From positions 806,001 through 870,000 of the forward strand of contig NZ_BPMV01000001.1 of assembly GCF_019656655.1 (NCBI RefSeq): a stretch of DNA of 64,000 nt. The letters run 5' to 3'. Positions within the stretch are counted from its first letter, which is position 1, and each line of letters begins with the position of its first letter. The notes beneath the pieces are model-generated. The model was not told where the DNA came from. It did no database searches and saw only the letters and a program-made list of their open reading frames with translations. Made by a program: the position numbers and the translations under genes. Origin of the DNA: Tsukamurella sp. TY48 (GTDB lineage Bacteria; Actinomycetota; Actinomycetes; Mycobacteriales; Mycobacteriaceae). Shown here in pieces: positions 33,892 through 44,200 of the stretch.

Positions 33892-35325
33892 CTAGGGCAT
33901 CGGCGGCGCGGTCGGCGAGTACAACCACGACTCGATGTACCCGGTGAGGTCCTCGCCCGAGACCGCGTTCGCGGTATCGATGTAGTCGCGGGTGGATGCC
34001 GACTTGTACCGGTACTTCTCGAAGAAGGTCTTCTGGATCTGCTTGAACTTCTCCGCGCCGACCTTCTTCTCGAGCCCGTACAGCATGATGATCCCACCGC
34101 CGTAGGACTGCCCTATCGCGGCGAAGACGTCCTTCGGCTTGGCCGCCGGGCCGCCGTCGGAACGGAGTTCGGCGTCCTGCGCATAGGCGTTGGCGATGCT
34201 GTCCTGGAACTTCTTCGTGCCCACCGCATCGAAGTACTTGTACTGGTAGAAGGATGCGTTCGCCTCGCTGATCCAGTTGTCGAACCAGGTCTTCGGCGTC
34301 ACGGCTGCGCCGAACCACTGGTGCGCCAGTTCGTGCACCAACGGGGTTCGACTCGGGTCGGTGAGGCCTTCGGCGCTGTAGATCGGGATCGTCGCCGTTT
34401 CCAGCGCCGCCCCGTTCGCGCTGGCGGCGTCCACCCCCAGCAGTCCGAAGACTTCGAACGGGTACGCGGTACCGGTCTCCTTCTCCATCCACGCCACCTG
34501 GTCGCCCGCCAGGTCGACCGACGGCCGAGCGCGGGCGCCGACCTTCGTGTCGATCAGGCTTCGTAGCGGCATCCCGGTGGCGGTGCTCCCGGTGAACTCG
34601 TCGTACCGGCCGACGGTGGCTTGGACGAATTGCGTCGAGATCTCATCACGCGTGGTGAAGGTCGACGTGGCCCGGCCGTCCTTCTCCACGCGCTCCGTGC
34701 GGCGACCATTGGCGGCCACCTGCAGATCGGCGGGAGCGCTGATCTTGAAGGTCATCCGCGCCTTGTCCTGCAGGGTGTCGTTCATCGGGAAGAACAGATG
34801 CGCCCGGTCGGGCTGGCCGAACAGTGCGAAGCCGTCGGGGAAGTTGATCCACTGTTTCAGGTTCGACACGGTGTCGCCCGCCGGGCTCTGCGGCCTCGCC
34901 TGTCGATCGGCGACGAAATCGATCGCGACGCGGAATTCGGTCCCCTTGGCGACCGGCGCGGCGGGGCTGATGATCAGCTTCTCGGACTCGCTACGGTGTC
35001 CGGCCTGCACCCCGTCGACCGTCACTCGCGTGATCTTCTGGCCTGCGGAGTCGAGCGAGAACTCCGAGAGCGCCTGGAGCGAGGTGGCCTTGATCGTGAC
35101 CGACGATGCCATCGTCGTCTCGCCCGGCCGGAAGTCATAGCCGACCTCGTAGGAGGCCACGTCGTATCCACCGTTGCCGAGGTAGGAGACCAGGGGGTCG
35201 CCCGCGGATCGAGCGCCCGGTTCCGGCGTATCCGATCGAGCCCCCGAACATCCCGCCGTCGCGGCGATGACCGTGATGAGACCCGCCGCAGCGAGCCCCG
35301 CCTTCTTCGTCCTGTCCATCCACAT
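33892..35325 (-). CDS. M1-family metallopeptidase lipoprotein
   Basis: This roughly 477-residue exported lipoprotein has a lipobox Cys26 in AATAGCS after a hydrophobic signal. The catalytic site is HELAHQWFG (His331, Glu332, His335), with the third zinc ligand Glu354 in NWISEANASF. The beta-rich N domain resembles aminopeptidase N. The exopeptidase GAMEN motif is replaced by NGAALETATI, so aminopeptidase specificity is doubtful. The C-terminal helical domain of full-length M1 enzymes is absent. The start could be either of two ATGs 6 nt apart (35325 or 35319). Confidence 0.83.
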   Translation of the reverse strand: MWMDRTKKAGLAAAGLITVIAATAGCSGARSDTPEPGARSAGDPLVSYLGNGGYDVASYEVGYDFRPGETTMASSVTIKATSLQALSEFSLDSAGQKITRVTVDGVQAGHRSESEKLIISPAAPVAKGTEFRVAIDFVADRQARPQSPAGDTVSNLKQWINFPDGFALFGQPDRAHLFFPMNDTLQDKARMTFKISAPADLQVAANGRRTERVEKDGRATSTFTTRDEISTQFVQATVGRYDEFTGSTATGMPLRSLIDTKVGARARPSVDLAGDQVAWMEKETGTAYPFEVFGLLGVDAASANGAALETATIPIYSAEGLTDPSRTPLVHELAHQWFGAAVTPKTWFDNWISEANASFYQYKYFDAVGTKKFQDSIANAYAQDAELRSDGGPAAKPKDVFAAIGQSYGGGIIMLYGLEKKVGAEKFKQIQKTFFEKYRYKSASTRDYIDTANAVSGEDLTGYIESWLYSPTAPPMP

Positions 35326-35427
35326 GTCGCCGACGGTAGGAAGCAACCGCCCCTACTCGGTCACGGATCGGTCTCAACTCGCCACCGGACTCTTGTGTGT
35401 GACCCGCGCCACGCGATACTCTGAATC

Positions 35428-35435
35428 CGAATTCG
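35428..35435. promoter_or_regulatory. Short palindrome in tetR promoter
   Basis: CGAATTCG lies between a possible GATACT -10 (35415-35420) and the TetR start codon, 15 bp before the ATG. It is short but AT-rich for this genome. It might be part of an autoregulatory operator. Confidence 0.25.
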
Positions 35436-35450
35436 AAACTTGGAGGATCG

Positions 35451-36062
35451 ATGGCCTACCGGCAGACGGAGCGCGTGGCCTCGCGGCTCGCGCAGCGCCG
35501 CGCCGACATCGTGGATGCGGCCTGCCGCCTGGTGGCCGAGGGCGGCTTCGGCCATGCCAAGGTGGGCGCCATCGCACAGGCCGCCGGCGTGGGCGTGGGC
35601 TCGGTGTACAGCCACTTCGACGGCATCGACGGTGTGCACGCCGAGGTCTTCGCCGTCTTCGCCGAACGCGAATTGCAGCGCACCGCAGCTGATCTGCGAG
35701 AGCCCAACGATCCGCGCGAGGCCGTGATCGCCCAGGTCCACGGCTTCGGGACGCGCGCGCTGCGCGCCCCCGTCCTGGCCTGGGCCCTGCTGCTGGAACC
35801 GGCCGGCACCGTCATCGAGGAGCTGCGCCGCAGCTACCGGGACGGGCACGCCGCGCTGGCCGCCGAGCGGATCTCGGCCGGGGTCGCCTCCGGCCACTTC
35901 CCCGCCCAGGACGCGCGCGTCACCGGCGCCGCGATCGTCGGCGCCATCGCCGAGACCCTGGTGCGCCCCCTGTCCCCCGGCGCCGCCGCGGAGCCGCCCG
36001 AGAACACCATCGACGAGGCGATCGCCTTCTGTCTTCGCGCCGTCGGCGCCACCCCCGAATAA
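35451..36062 (+). CDS. TetR-family transcriptional regulator
   Basis: This 203-residue regulator has the N-terminal TetR helix-turn-helix at about residues 15-60 (RRADIVDAACRLVAEGGFGHAKVGAIAQAAGVGVGSVYSHF). The variable ligand-binding C domain follows. GGAGG precedes the ATG. It heads a three-gene run with an acyl-CoA dehydrogenase-like gene and an LtrA gene, with 21 bp and 0 bp spacing. It probably controls that operon, plausibly in response to an acyl-CoA or lipid-like ligand. Confidence 0.88.
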   Translation: MAYRQTERVASRLAQRRADIVDAACRLVAEGGFGHAKVGAIAQAAGVGVGSVYSHFDGIDGVHAEVFAVFAERELQRTAADLREPNDPREAVIAQVHGFGTRALRAPVLAWALLLEPAGTVIEELRRSYRDGHAALAAERISAGVASGHFPAQDARVTGAAIVGAIAETLVRPLSPGAAAEPPENTIDEAIAFCLRAVGATPE

Positions 36063-36083
36063 CCGCTCCAGGAGATGATTCCC

Positions 36084-37733
36084 ATGCCCGCCACCCACGA
36101 CGTCTTCAATCAGGCCACCCCGCTCGTCGATTACGACGCCGCGCAGTACCCGCCGCTGCTGGACGCGGTGCGGTCCGCCGGAGCCACTGATTCGCTGGAG
36201 GAGATCCACGCGACCGGGCGGCGCGCGGGCAGCGCCGAGGCGATCGAGTGGGGCGAGCTGGCCAATGCCCATCCGCCCGTGCTGAAGACGCACGATCGGT
36301 TCGGCAACCGGGTCGACGAGGTGACGTACGATCCCGCCTATCACCAGCTGATGAGTGCCGCGATCGATCAGGGCCTGCACGCCGCGCCGTGGGCGTCCGA
36401 CTCGCCGCACGCCCATCTCACGCGTGCCGCGAAGTTCTCCGTGTGGACCGCGGTGGACGCGGGACACACCTGCCCGATCTCGATGACCTACGCCGCCGTT
36501 CCCGCCCTCCGGCACGCCCCCGAGCTCGCCGCGCAGTACGAGCCGCTGCTCAGCACCCGCGTCTACGATCCGGTGCTGCGCGTGCCCTCCACCAAGCCCG
36601 GCCTCACCGCCGGCATGTCGATGACCGAGAAGCAGGGCGGCTCGGATGTGCGCTCGGGCACCACCCGGGCGGTCCCGCAGCCCGACGGCACGTACCTGCT
36701 GACCGGCCACAAGTGGTTCACCTCCGCCCCGATGTCGGACATGTTCCTCACCCTCGCACAGGCGCCGGGCGGCCTGAGTTGCGTTCTCGTTCCCCGCATC
36801 CTGCCCGACGGCACGCGCAACCAGTTCCACCTGCAGCGCCTCAAGGACAAGCTGGGCAATCACAGCAACGCCAGCTCGGAGATCGAATACGACGGTGCCG
36901 TGGGCCATCTCGTGGGCGAGGAGGGCGCGGGCGTGCGCACCATCGTGGAGATGGTGAACATGACCCGCCTCGACTGCACCATCGGATCGGCAGCCCTCAT
37001 GCGGATCGGCACCCAGCAGGCGGCGCACCACGCCGCGCACCGTCAGGCCTTCGGGGCGGCACTGATCGACCAGCCGCTCATGCGGAACGTGCTGGCCGAC
37101 TTGGCCACCGAGGCCGAGGCCGCCACCACCGTCTCGATGTGGCTGGCCGAGCTCACCGACCTCGCCCAGGCGGGTGCCACCATGCCCGACGGCTCGTCGG
37201 CCGCCGATCTGCGGCGGATCGCCCTGGCCGTCAGCAAGTTCCACGTGTGCAAGCGCGGGCCGATCCACGCGGCCGAGGCCATCGAGTGCTTCGGCGGCAA
37301 CGGCTACGTGGAGGAGTCGGGCATGCCGCGGCTCTACCGCGAGGCGCCGCTGCTCTCGATCTGGGAGGGCTCGGGCAACGTGGCCGCGCTCGACGTGCTG
37401 CGGGCCGCTGCGCGCCAGCCCGCCAGCGTGGCCGCGCTGTTCGGCTTCCTCGACGGTGCGGCGGGCGCGGACGAGCGGCTCGACGCGGCGGTGGCCCGGC
37501 TCAAGGCGGAACTCTCCGACGTCGATCAGCTCGAATTCCGCGCACGACGCGTGGTGGAGGCCGCGGCGCTGGCGATCCAGGGCGCCCTGCTGGTGACCCG
37601 CGGCGAACAGGCCGCCGCCGACGCCTTCTGCGCGACCCGCCTCGCCGCGGACTGGGGCGGCGTCTTCGGCACCCTGCCGCGGGGCCTGGACATCGGCACG
37701 CTGATCGACCGTGTCACCCCTAAGATCGGCTGA
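36084..37733 (+). CDS. AidB-like acyl-CoA dehydrogenase
   Basis: This 549-residue flavoprotein is of the AidB branch of acyl-CoA dehydrogenases. The N-terminal region opens with FNQATPLVDYDA, as in AidB. MTEKQGGSDVRSGTTRA and HKWFTSAPMSD form the FAD-binding middle. CFGGNGYVEESGMPRLYREAPLLSIWEGSGNV is the AidB-type variant of the catalytic segment. AidB is linked to alkylation-damage response in E. coli, and many actinobacterial homologues may instead be catabolic. ATG 36084 was chosen over 36075 because GGAG at 36071-36074 spaces correctly for it. Confidence 0.87.
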   Translation: MPATHDVFNQATPLVDYDAAQYPPLLDAVRSAGATDSLEEIHATGRRAGSAEAIEWGELANAHPPVLKTHDRFGNRVDEVTYDPAYHQLMSAAIDQGLHAAPWASDSPHAHLTRAAKFSVWTAVDAGHTCPISMTYAAVPALRHAPELAAQYEPLLSTRVYDPVLRVPSTKPGLTAGMSMTEKQGGSDVRSGTTRAVPQPDGTYLLTGHKWFTSAPMSDMFLTLAQAPGGLSCVLVPRILPDGTRNQFHLQRLKDKLGNHSNASSEIEYDGAVGHLVGEEGAGVRTIVEMVNMTRLDCTIGSAALMRIGTQQAAHHAAHRQAFGAALIDQPLMRNVLADLATEAEAATTVSMWLAELTDLAQAGATMPDGSSAADLRRIALAVSKFHVCKRGPIHAAEAIECFGGNGYVEESGMPRLYREAPLLSIWEGSGNVAALDVLRAAARQPASVAALFGFLDGAAGADERLDAAVARLKAELSDVDQLEFRARRVVEAAALAIQGALLVTRGEQAAADAFCATRLAADWGGVFGTLPRGLDIGTLIDRVTPKIG

Positions 37734-38939
37734 GTGGGCAGCAAACACCTGGCGGCGGTGACGGGATCACTGCGGCGCGAGAAGGACGATCCCGAGGTCA
37801 GCTCCACGGAGCTGTTCTACGACCTGGTGTACGTCTTCGTCGCCATCCAGCTCGCCAAGTTCCTGGTGGAGAACCTCACCGGGATCGGCGCGCTGCAGGC
37901 CACGGTGATGTTCGCCGCCGCCTGGTGGGCGTGGAACTACACCACCTGGACCGCGGTCTGGCTCAATCCGCGGGCGCTCCCGGTACGCGGCCTGTTCCTC
38001 ACGCTCATGCTGCTCACGCTGATCATGGCGTCGGCGATCCCCGAGGCCTTCGAATCCCGCGGGCTGGAGTTCGCCATCGCCATCACGGCGATGCAGGTGC
38101 TGCGGCCCGCCTACATGGTGGTGGCGCTGCGGAACCGGCCCGAGGGCAGGTACTTCCACAGCCTGGCGGTCTGGTCGATCGTCGCCGGAGCGCTGTGGAT
38201 CGCGGGGGCCTTCCAGCACGACGGTGCCCGCCTGGCCCTGTGGGGCGGCGCGATCGCGATCGAACTGGCGGGGCCGATCTTCCGGTTCCGGCTTCCCGGC
38301 CGCGGCGCGGTACCGCTCGAATCCTGGCCCGTGGCACCGGGGCACCTGGCCGAACGGTGCCGGCTGATCGTGATCGTCGCGCTGGGCGAGGCGGTGCTCT
38401 CCGCCGGACGCACCTACGCCGATCTGGAGCCCGGATGGGGCACGCTCGGCACCCTCGTGATCGGCTTCGTGACCTGCGGCGCGCTGTGGTGGCTGTACTT
38501 CGCCCGGCACTCCGCGCAGGCGCTGGACCGGATGCGCGGCTCGTCCGAGATGACCCGGATGGGCCTGCACGGCTACGCCTACTCGCACGCGCTGATCGTG
38601 GGCGCGATCCTGGTGACGGCGGTGGGCACCGAACTGATGATGGCGCACCCCGGTGAGGCCACCCGGCTCGCCACCGGGACGGCGATCGTGGGTGGCCCGC
38701 TGCTCTACCTCGTCGGTCTCACGCTGTTCGTGTACCTCACCGGCGGCATCGACGGCACCGAGCGCGTGATCGTCTACGTGGGCCTGAGCATCACCGCGGT
38801 GCTCGCCGTGGTCGTGGTGCTCACGAAGGTCCCGCTCGTGCTGGCGGCGGGCATCATGCTCGCCCTGCTCATCGGTTTCGTGGCCGCCGCGGGCTGGCAC
38901 GCCCGCCGGGTGGAGCCGGACGGCGTCACGGCCAGGTGA
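37734..38939 (+). CDS. Low temperature requirement protein A (LtrA) family
   Basis: This 401-residue membrane protein has about ten or eleven helices. The LtrA signature is at the N-terminus: EVSSTELFYDLVYVFVAIQLAKFL and AWWAWNYTTWTAVWLNPR. The central ERCRLIVIVALGEAVL segment is also conserved. Biochemical function is unknown. The GTG start directly abuts the upstream TGA, so it is translated from the tetR/AidB-like transcript. Its 3' end overlaps the convergent LGFP gene by 14 bp. Confidence 0.87.
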   Translation: MGSKHLAAVTGSLRREKDDPEVSSTELFYDLVYVFVAIQLAKFLVENLTGIGALQATVMFAAAWWAWNYTTWTAVWLNPRALPVRGLFLTLMLLTLIMASAIPEAFESRGLEFAIAITAMQVLRPAYMVVALRNRPEGRYFHSLAVWSIVAGALWIAGAFQHDGARLALWGGAIAIELAGPIFRFRLPGRGAVPLESWPVAPGHLAERCRLIVIVALGEAVLSAGRTYADLEPGWGTLGTLVIGFVTCGALWWLYFARHSAQALDRMRGSSEMTRMGLHGYAYSHALIVGAILVTAVGTELMMAHPGEATRLATGTAIVGGPLLYLVGLTLFVYLTGGIDGTERVIVYVGLSITAVLAVVVVLTKVPLVLAAGIMLALLIGFVAAAGWHARRVEPDGVTAR

Positions 38940-39543
38940 TCACACCGCGCTGGAAGGTCTGCGAGAAGCTGTTGCCCGTGCGGATCTCCGGCCCCGTGGG
39001 GTAGCCGTACTTGCCGGACTCGCGCTTGTCGGCGCTCCACTTCACCAGGATCTCGCCCCACACCGGCCAGGTGCCGCTCGTCGGCGACCAGTAGATGACG
39101 CCGCCCTGGAAGGCGTTCATGGCGCCGCTCACGCTGTTGAACGGGCCGCGTGCCTGGATCTCGTCGGTGATCGGGTAGCCGAGCGGGCCGTTCTCCCAGC
39201 GGTTCTCGCCCCACTTGGCGCGGATGGCGCCGCCGATCTGGTGAGCATTGCCGCCGTCGACGCTCGGGTGCCAGTAGAAGGAGGTGTTCTCCTTGAAGGT
39301 CTGGAACTTGCCGCCGCGGGCGGCGTTCGACTCGGCGATCAGGGGCACACCCCAGCGGGCCCAGCCGCCGGTCGCGAAGTAGGAGACCTCGATCTGGCCC
39401 TTCACCAGGAAGCGGCCCACCTGCTGATCCGCCTTGGCGACGGCGGTCACGGTGCCGCTGATCCCCACGGCGAGGGCGGCGGCAGCGACGGCGACCCGCA
39501 GGGCGGTGCGGCGCTGGCTGAGATGCGTGGCGTGCGTAGTCAT
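38926..39543 (-). CDS. Secreted LGFP-repeat protein
   Basis: This 205-residue exported protein has a signal peptide (LRVAVAAAALAVGISGTVTAVA, cleavage near AKA). Tandem LGFP-type repeats follow, visible as GWARWGVPLIAE, GPLGYPITDE and GKYGYPTGPE, each with aromatic residues and an FQGGVIYW-like strand. In corynebacteria and relatives such repeats anchor proteins to the mycolate cell wall. There is no attached catalytic domain, so it is probably a structural envelope protein. The gene is monocistronic and convergent with ltrA. Confidence 0.86.
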   Translation of the reverse strand: MTTHATHLSQRRTALRVAVAAAALAVGISGTVTAVAKADQQVGRFLVKGQIEVSYFATGGWARWGVPLIAESNAARGGKFQTFKENTSFYWHPSVDGGNAHQIGGAIRAKWGENRWENGPLGYPITDEIQARGPFNSVSGAMNAFQGGVIYWSPTSGTWPVWGEILVKWSADKRESGKYGYPTGPEIRTGNSFSQTFQRGVITWP

Positions 39544-39609
39544 GCCTACTCCTTAGTTTCAACCTCACATTCATCATGAATCACATGAGTCACACAGGCA
39601 ACAATAAGA

Positions 39610-39650
39610 GAGGGCGTGTCGGCGGTGACGCGCACCACCGACACGCCCTC
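39610..39650 (-). terminator. Hairpin terminator after carboxylesterase
   Basis: The 13-base arms GAGGGCGTGTCGG and CCGACACGCCCTC pair perfectly, with further inner pairing. The hairpin lies about 30 bp past the carboxylesterase stop. On the minus strand it is followed by a moderately T-rich stretch. Confidence 0.75.
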
Positions 39651-39682
39651 GGGCCGGTTCGATCCGGGTGACGCTCAGGCGA

Positions 39683-41122
39683 TCAGTACGACCACGCCTT
39701 GAGCGCCTCGGTGTTGCGGGCCGCCGGCGGGCCGAAGACGTGCACATCGTCCTCCGACCCGAAGGGCTTCCAGTCGTCACCGGGGACACCGGTCTTGATG
39801 AACTGCAGCCACCGGCCGTGGATGTCGTCGGCCAACGCCTGCGGCGCAGCATCGCCCGCGTACATCGTGAAACCGGGATCGGCAATGTTGTCGAAGGCGA
39901 AGCCCAGGTCGAGCGTGTGCATCGGCGTCTTGGTGTGGATGCTCGACGGCCAGGTGAAGTAGTAGGCGTAGCAGTTCTCGGCCTGGCCGGTCTGCGCCGC
40001 GTACGTGGGTCCGCCGAAGGCACCGTCGGACAGCAGCTCGAGGAAGATCTCGCCCGCCGTGAGCGTGCCCCCGTACACCTTCTTGTAGGCGGTGACCACG
40101 GGCTCGGTGACCCCGAGCGGCCGCAGCAGCACATCGAGCGTCTTGAGGGTGTGCTCCCCCGGGACGAACTCGCCGAAGACGCGCCAGAAGTCGGACTCCT
40201 TCTGGTTGTTGCCGATCAGCATGCGCACCGGCACCGGCCCGCGGTTGAGCCGGCTCACGGGATTGACCGGCACCAGATCGTTGTCGACCACCGGCGGGAA
40301 CAGGGTCAGGACGTTGTGCGGGCTCAGCTTGCGCATCACCTTCGCCACCGCCGCCGCCTGCTCACGCGGGTCCTTATCGCGCAGCGCCGCCGCGGTCAGG
40401 TGCAGGCCCAGGGCCGGCTTGAGCGGCTCCGCCGCCTGCTTGGCGGTTTCCACGGGCGCCGCCACACCGATACCCGATTCGCAGATCACCTGATGGAACA
40501 GGCTTCCCGCGTACTTCGTGGTGGCCAGGGTGGACACGCTCATCGAGCCCGCGGACTCGCCACCGATCGTGACGTGCTTGGGATCGCCGCCGAAGGACTC
40601 GATGTTGGCCTGCACCCACTGCAGTGCCGCGATCTGATCGTGCAGGCCGCGATTGTCCGGTGCGTCGGGCAGATGGGTGAAGCCCTCCAGGCCCACGCGG
40701 TAGTTGGCCGAGACGTACACCACGCCGTCCCGCGCGAAGGTGGTGCCGTCGAACAGGGACTGCGCCGTGCTGCCCATCGCGAACGAGCCGCCGTAGAACC
40801 ACACGTACACGGGAAGGTTCGCGCCGGGCTGCGCGTCCGGCGGGGTCCACACGTTGAGCGTGAGCCAGTCGTCACCCTCGATCACCGGATAGGTGTACGG
40901 CGCGGGCAGCTCCATCGACGCGGGCGGCGTCGGCCCGAACGCGGTGGCCTCGAAGACGCCCGGCAGCCGATCCACGGGCTCGGGCAGGGCGAACCGGCGC
41001 TCACCCACCGGAGGCTTCGCGTACGGGATCCCGAGGTACCGCGCGACACCTCCCACCACTGCACCGCTGATCTCGCCGGCCGGACACTCGACCTTGGGCT
41101 CGCCCATCTCCACCACCTTCAC
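39683..41122 (-). CDS. Type B carboxylesterase
   Basis: This 479-residue alpha/beta-hydrolase belongs to the carboxylesterase/para-nitrobenzyl-esterase family. The N-terminal RYLGIPYAKPPVGERRF, the oxyanion WFYGGSFAMGS and the nucleophile elbow HVTIGGESAGS (Ser190) are intact. The acidic residue (NNQKESDFW) and a late His region (HTLDLGFAFDN) complete the triad pattern. It hydrolyses carboxylic esters; the natural substrate is unknown. It lacks a signal peptide. The start is GTG 41122, with ATG 41107 as an alternative. A strong terminator follows. Confidence 0.88.
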   Translation of the reverse strand: MKVVEMGEPKVECPAGEISGAVVGGVARYLGIPYAKPPVGERRFALPEPVDRLPGVFEATAFGPTPPASMELPAPYTYPVIEGDDWLTLNVWTPPDAQPGANLPVYVWFYGGSFAMGSTAQSLFDGTTFARDGVVYVSANYRVGLEGFTHLPDAPDNRGLHDQIAALQWVQANIESFGGDPKHVTIGGESAGSMSVSTLATTKYAGSLFHQVICESGIGVAAPVETAKQAAEPLKPALGLHLTAAALRDKDPREQAAAVAKVMRKLSPHNVLTLFPPVVDNDLVPVNPVSRLNRGPVPVRMLIGNNQKESDFWRVFGEFVPGEHTLKTLDVLLRPLGVTEPVVTAYKKVYGGTLTAGEIFLELLSDGAFGGPTYAAQTGQAENCYAYYFTWPSSIHTKTPMHTLDLGFAFDNIADPGFTMYAGDAAPQALADDIHGRWLQFIKTGVPGDDWKPFGSEDDVHVFGPPAARNTEALKAWSY

Positions 41123-41280
41123 GAGGGCCGCCCGTAGTACGGGTCGACCCGTTCGGACTCTGTCGTTTGCGATTCAATCACCAGTTGCGGCACAGCATCG
41201 TGGCTTGCGGCCGAACCAGTGCCGATCCGGGACAAACGGGGACAACTTCATCTGTCGGACGTCTGCGCCATGATGGATCC

Positions 41281-44200
41281 ATGCCGGACGTCCTCCGGGC
41301 GTTCACGCCCGCCACCGCCGAGTGGTTCACCGAATCCTTCGCCGCCCCCACCGCGGCGCAGGCCAAGGCCTGGGCGTCCATCGCGAAGGGCCGCAACACC
41401 CTCGTCGTCGCGCCCACCGGATCGGGCAAAACGCTCTCCGCCTTCCTCTGGGCGCTGGACCGGCTGGCCGATACGGCACCGTCGGACCGCCCGGCCGGCA
41501 CGTCCGTGCTGTACATCTCCCCGCTCAAGGCCCTCGCCGTCGATGTCGAGCGCAACCTGCGCGCACCGCTCACCGGGATCGCCCGGGTCCGCGAGCGGCG
41601 GGGCGAGCCGGCGCCCGGGATCACGGTGGGCGTCCGCTCCGGCGATACCCCCGCCCAGCAGCGGCGGCAGCTGGTGCGCACTCCCCCGGACGTGCTGATC
41701 ACCACGCCGGAGTCACTGTTCCTCATGCTCACCTCGCAGGCCCGGGAGACCCTCGCGGGCGTGCACACCGTGATCGTCGACGAGGTGCACGCCGTCGCGG
41801 GCACCAAACGCGGTACGCACCTCGCGCTCTCCCTGGAGCGGCTCGACGCCCTGCTGGAGCGGCCCGCGCAGCGCATCGGCCTGTCCGCCACGGTGGAACC
41901 GGCCCAGGAGGTGGCGGCCTTCCTCGGTGGTCCGCGCCCGGCCACCGTGGTGCGTCCGCCGTCGGAGAAGGAGTTCGAGCTCACCGTCACCGTGCCGGTC
42001 CCGGACATGACGGAGCTGGACGTGATCGCGGGCGACGGTGAAGAGCCCGTGCAGCAGGGGTCGCTGTGGCCGCACGTGGAATCGGCGATCGTCGACCTCA
42101 TCGATCGGCACCGCTCCACCATCGTCTTCGCCAACTCGCGGCGGCTCGCGGAGCGGCTCACGGCGCGGATCAACGAACTGGCCGCGGGGGTGAGCGCCGG
42201 TGGCCCCAATCCCGCCGTCGCCGGCGGAGCCCCCGCCCAGGTCCTCGCGAGCGGGCAGACCCACGGGGCCGAGGCGGTGCTGGCGCGGGCCCACCACGGT
42301 TCGGTGAGCAAGGAACAGCGCGCGATCATCGAGGACGATCTGAAATCGGGGCGGCTGCGCTGCGTGGTGGCCACGTCCAGCCTGGAACTCGGGATCGACA
42401 TGGGCGCGGTCGATCTGGTGATCCAGGTGGAGGCGCCGCCCTCGGTGGCCGCCGGCCTGCAGCGGGTGGGCCGCGCCGGCCACCAGGTGGGCGAGCCCAG
42501 CCGCGGCGTCTTCTTCCCCAAACACCGCACCGACCTGCTGCACAGCACCGTCACCGTGCAGCGCATGCGCGAGGGCGCCATCGAGAAGCTCACCGTGCCG
42601 CGCAATCCGCTCGACGTGCTGGCCCAGCAGACGGTGGCGGCGGCCGCGATGGACGTGCTCGACGTGCACGAGTGGCTGGCCCTGGTGCGGGGCGCCCATC
42701 CCTATGCCGCGCTGCCGGATTCGGCGTACGAGGCGGTGCTCGATCTGCTCTCCGGGCGGTACCCGTCGGAGGACTTCGGTGAGCTGCGCCCGCGGCTGGT
42801 GTGGGACCGGGACGCCGGAACGCTCACCGGCCGCCCCGGCGCCGGTCGGCTCGCCGTCACCTCCGGCGGCGCCATCCCCGATCGCGGCCTGTTCGGCGTC
42901 TTCATGGTGGGCGAACGCGCTTCCCGCGTGGGCGAACTCGACGAGGAGATGGTGTACGAGTCCCGGGTGGGCGATGTCTTCGCGCTGGGCGCCACGAGCT
43001 GGCGGATCGAGGAGATCACCCACGACCGCGTGCTGGTCTCCCCCGCCTTCGGCCAGCCCGGCAGGCTGCCCTTCTGGGTGGGCGACACCGTGGGCCGTCC
43101 GGCCGAACTCGGCCGCGCCATCGGCAGATTCACGCGCGAGTTCACCGCGCTCTCCGGGCCGGAACGGGCGGCGCGGGCGGGTGCCGTGGGCCTCGGCGAG
43201 TGGGCCACCGACAACCTGGTGGCACTGCTCGACGAGCAGCAGGACGCCACCGGGGTGCTCCCCACTGATCGCACGCTGGTGGTCGAACGTTTCCGCGACG
43301 AGCTCGGCGACTGGCGGGTGGCGCTGCACTCCCCGCTCGGCATGCGGGTGCACGCGCCGTGGGCACTGGCGGTCGGCGCCCGGCTGAACGAGCGGCTCGG
43401 GCTCAGCGGCGCCGTCACCGCCACGGACGACGGGATCGTGGTGCGGCTGCCCGATACCGACGATGCGCCGCCCGGCGCCGAACTCTTCCGGTTCGACCCC
43501 GACGAGATCGATGGCCTGGTCACCGAGGCCGTGGGGTCCAGCGCGCTGTTCGCCTCCCGGTTCCGCGAGTGCGCCGCCCGCGCCCTGCTGTTGCCGCGCC
43601 GCGATCCGGGCAAGCGTTCGCCGCTGTGGCAGCAGCGGCAGCGGGCCAGCCAATTGCTGGAGGTGGCGCGCGGCTACCCGCAGTTCCCCATCGTGCTGGA
43701 GGCCGTGCGCGAGTGCCTGCAGGACGTGTACGACGTGCCCGAGCTCATCGCAGTGCACCGCTCGCTCGAATCACGATCGCTGCGGATCGCCGAGGTGGAG
43801 ACCGCCTCCCCCTCTCCCTTCGCCGCATCGCTGCTGTTCAGCTACGTGGGTGCGTTCATGTACGAGGGCGATGCGCCGCTCGCCGAGCGTCGGGCGGCGG
43901 TGTTGAGCCTCGATCCGGCGGTGCTGTCCCAGTTGCTGGGCCGGGTCGAGCTGACCGAGCTGCTGGACGCCGACATCCTGGCCGAGGTGGCGTCGCAGTT
44001 GCAGCGCACCGCATCCGGGTACCGCGCTCGCACCCTGGAGCAGGTGGCCGATCTGATCCGCGAGCTCGGGCCGCTCACGCGCACCGAGATCGCCGACCGG
44101 TCCGAGGGTGTCGACGCCCGGCACGCCGTCGACGAACTCATCGACGCGGGAAGGGCATTCGCGTACGGCGACGAGTGGGTGGCCGCCGTGGAGGATGCGG

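Noticed and set aside
41167-41280. Longer N-terminus for lhr
   Set aside because: The extra residues do not resemble Lhr, and the family start aligns with MPDVLRAF.
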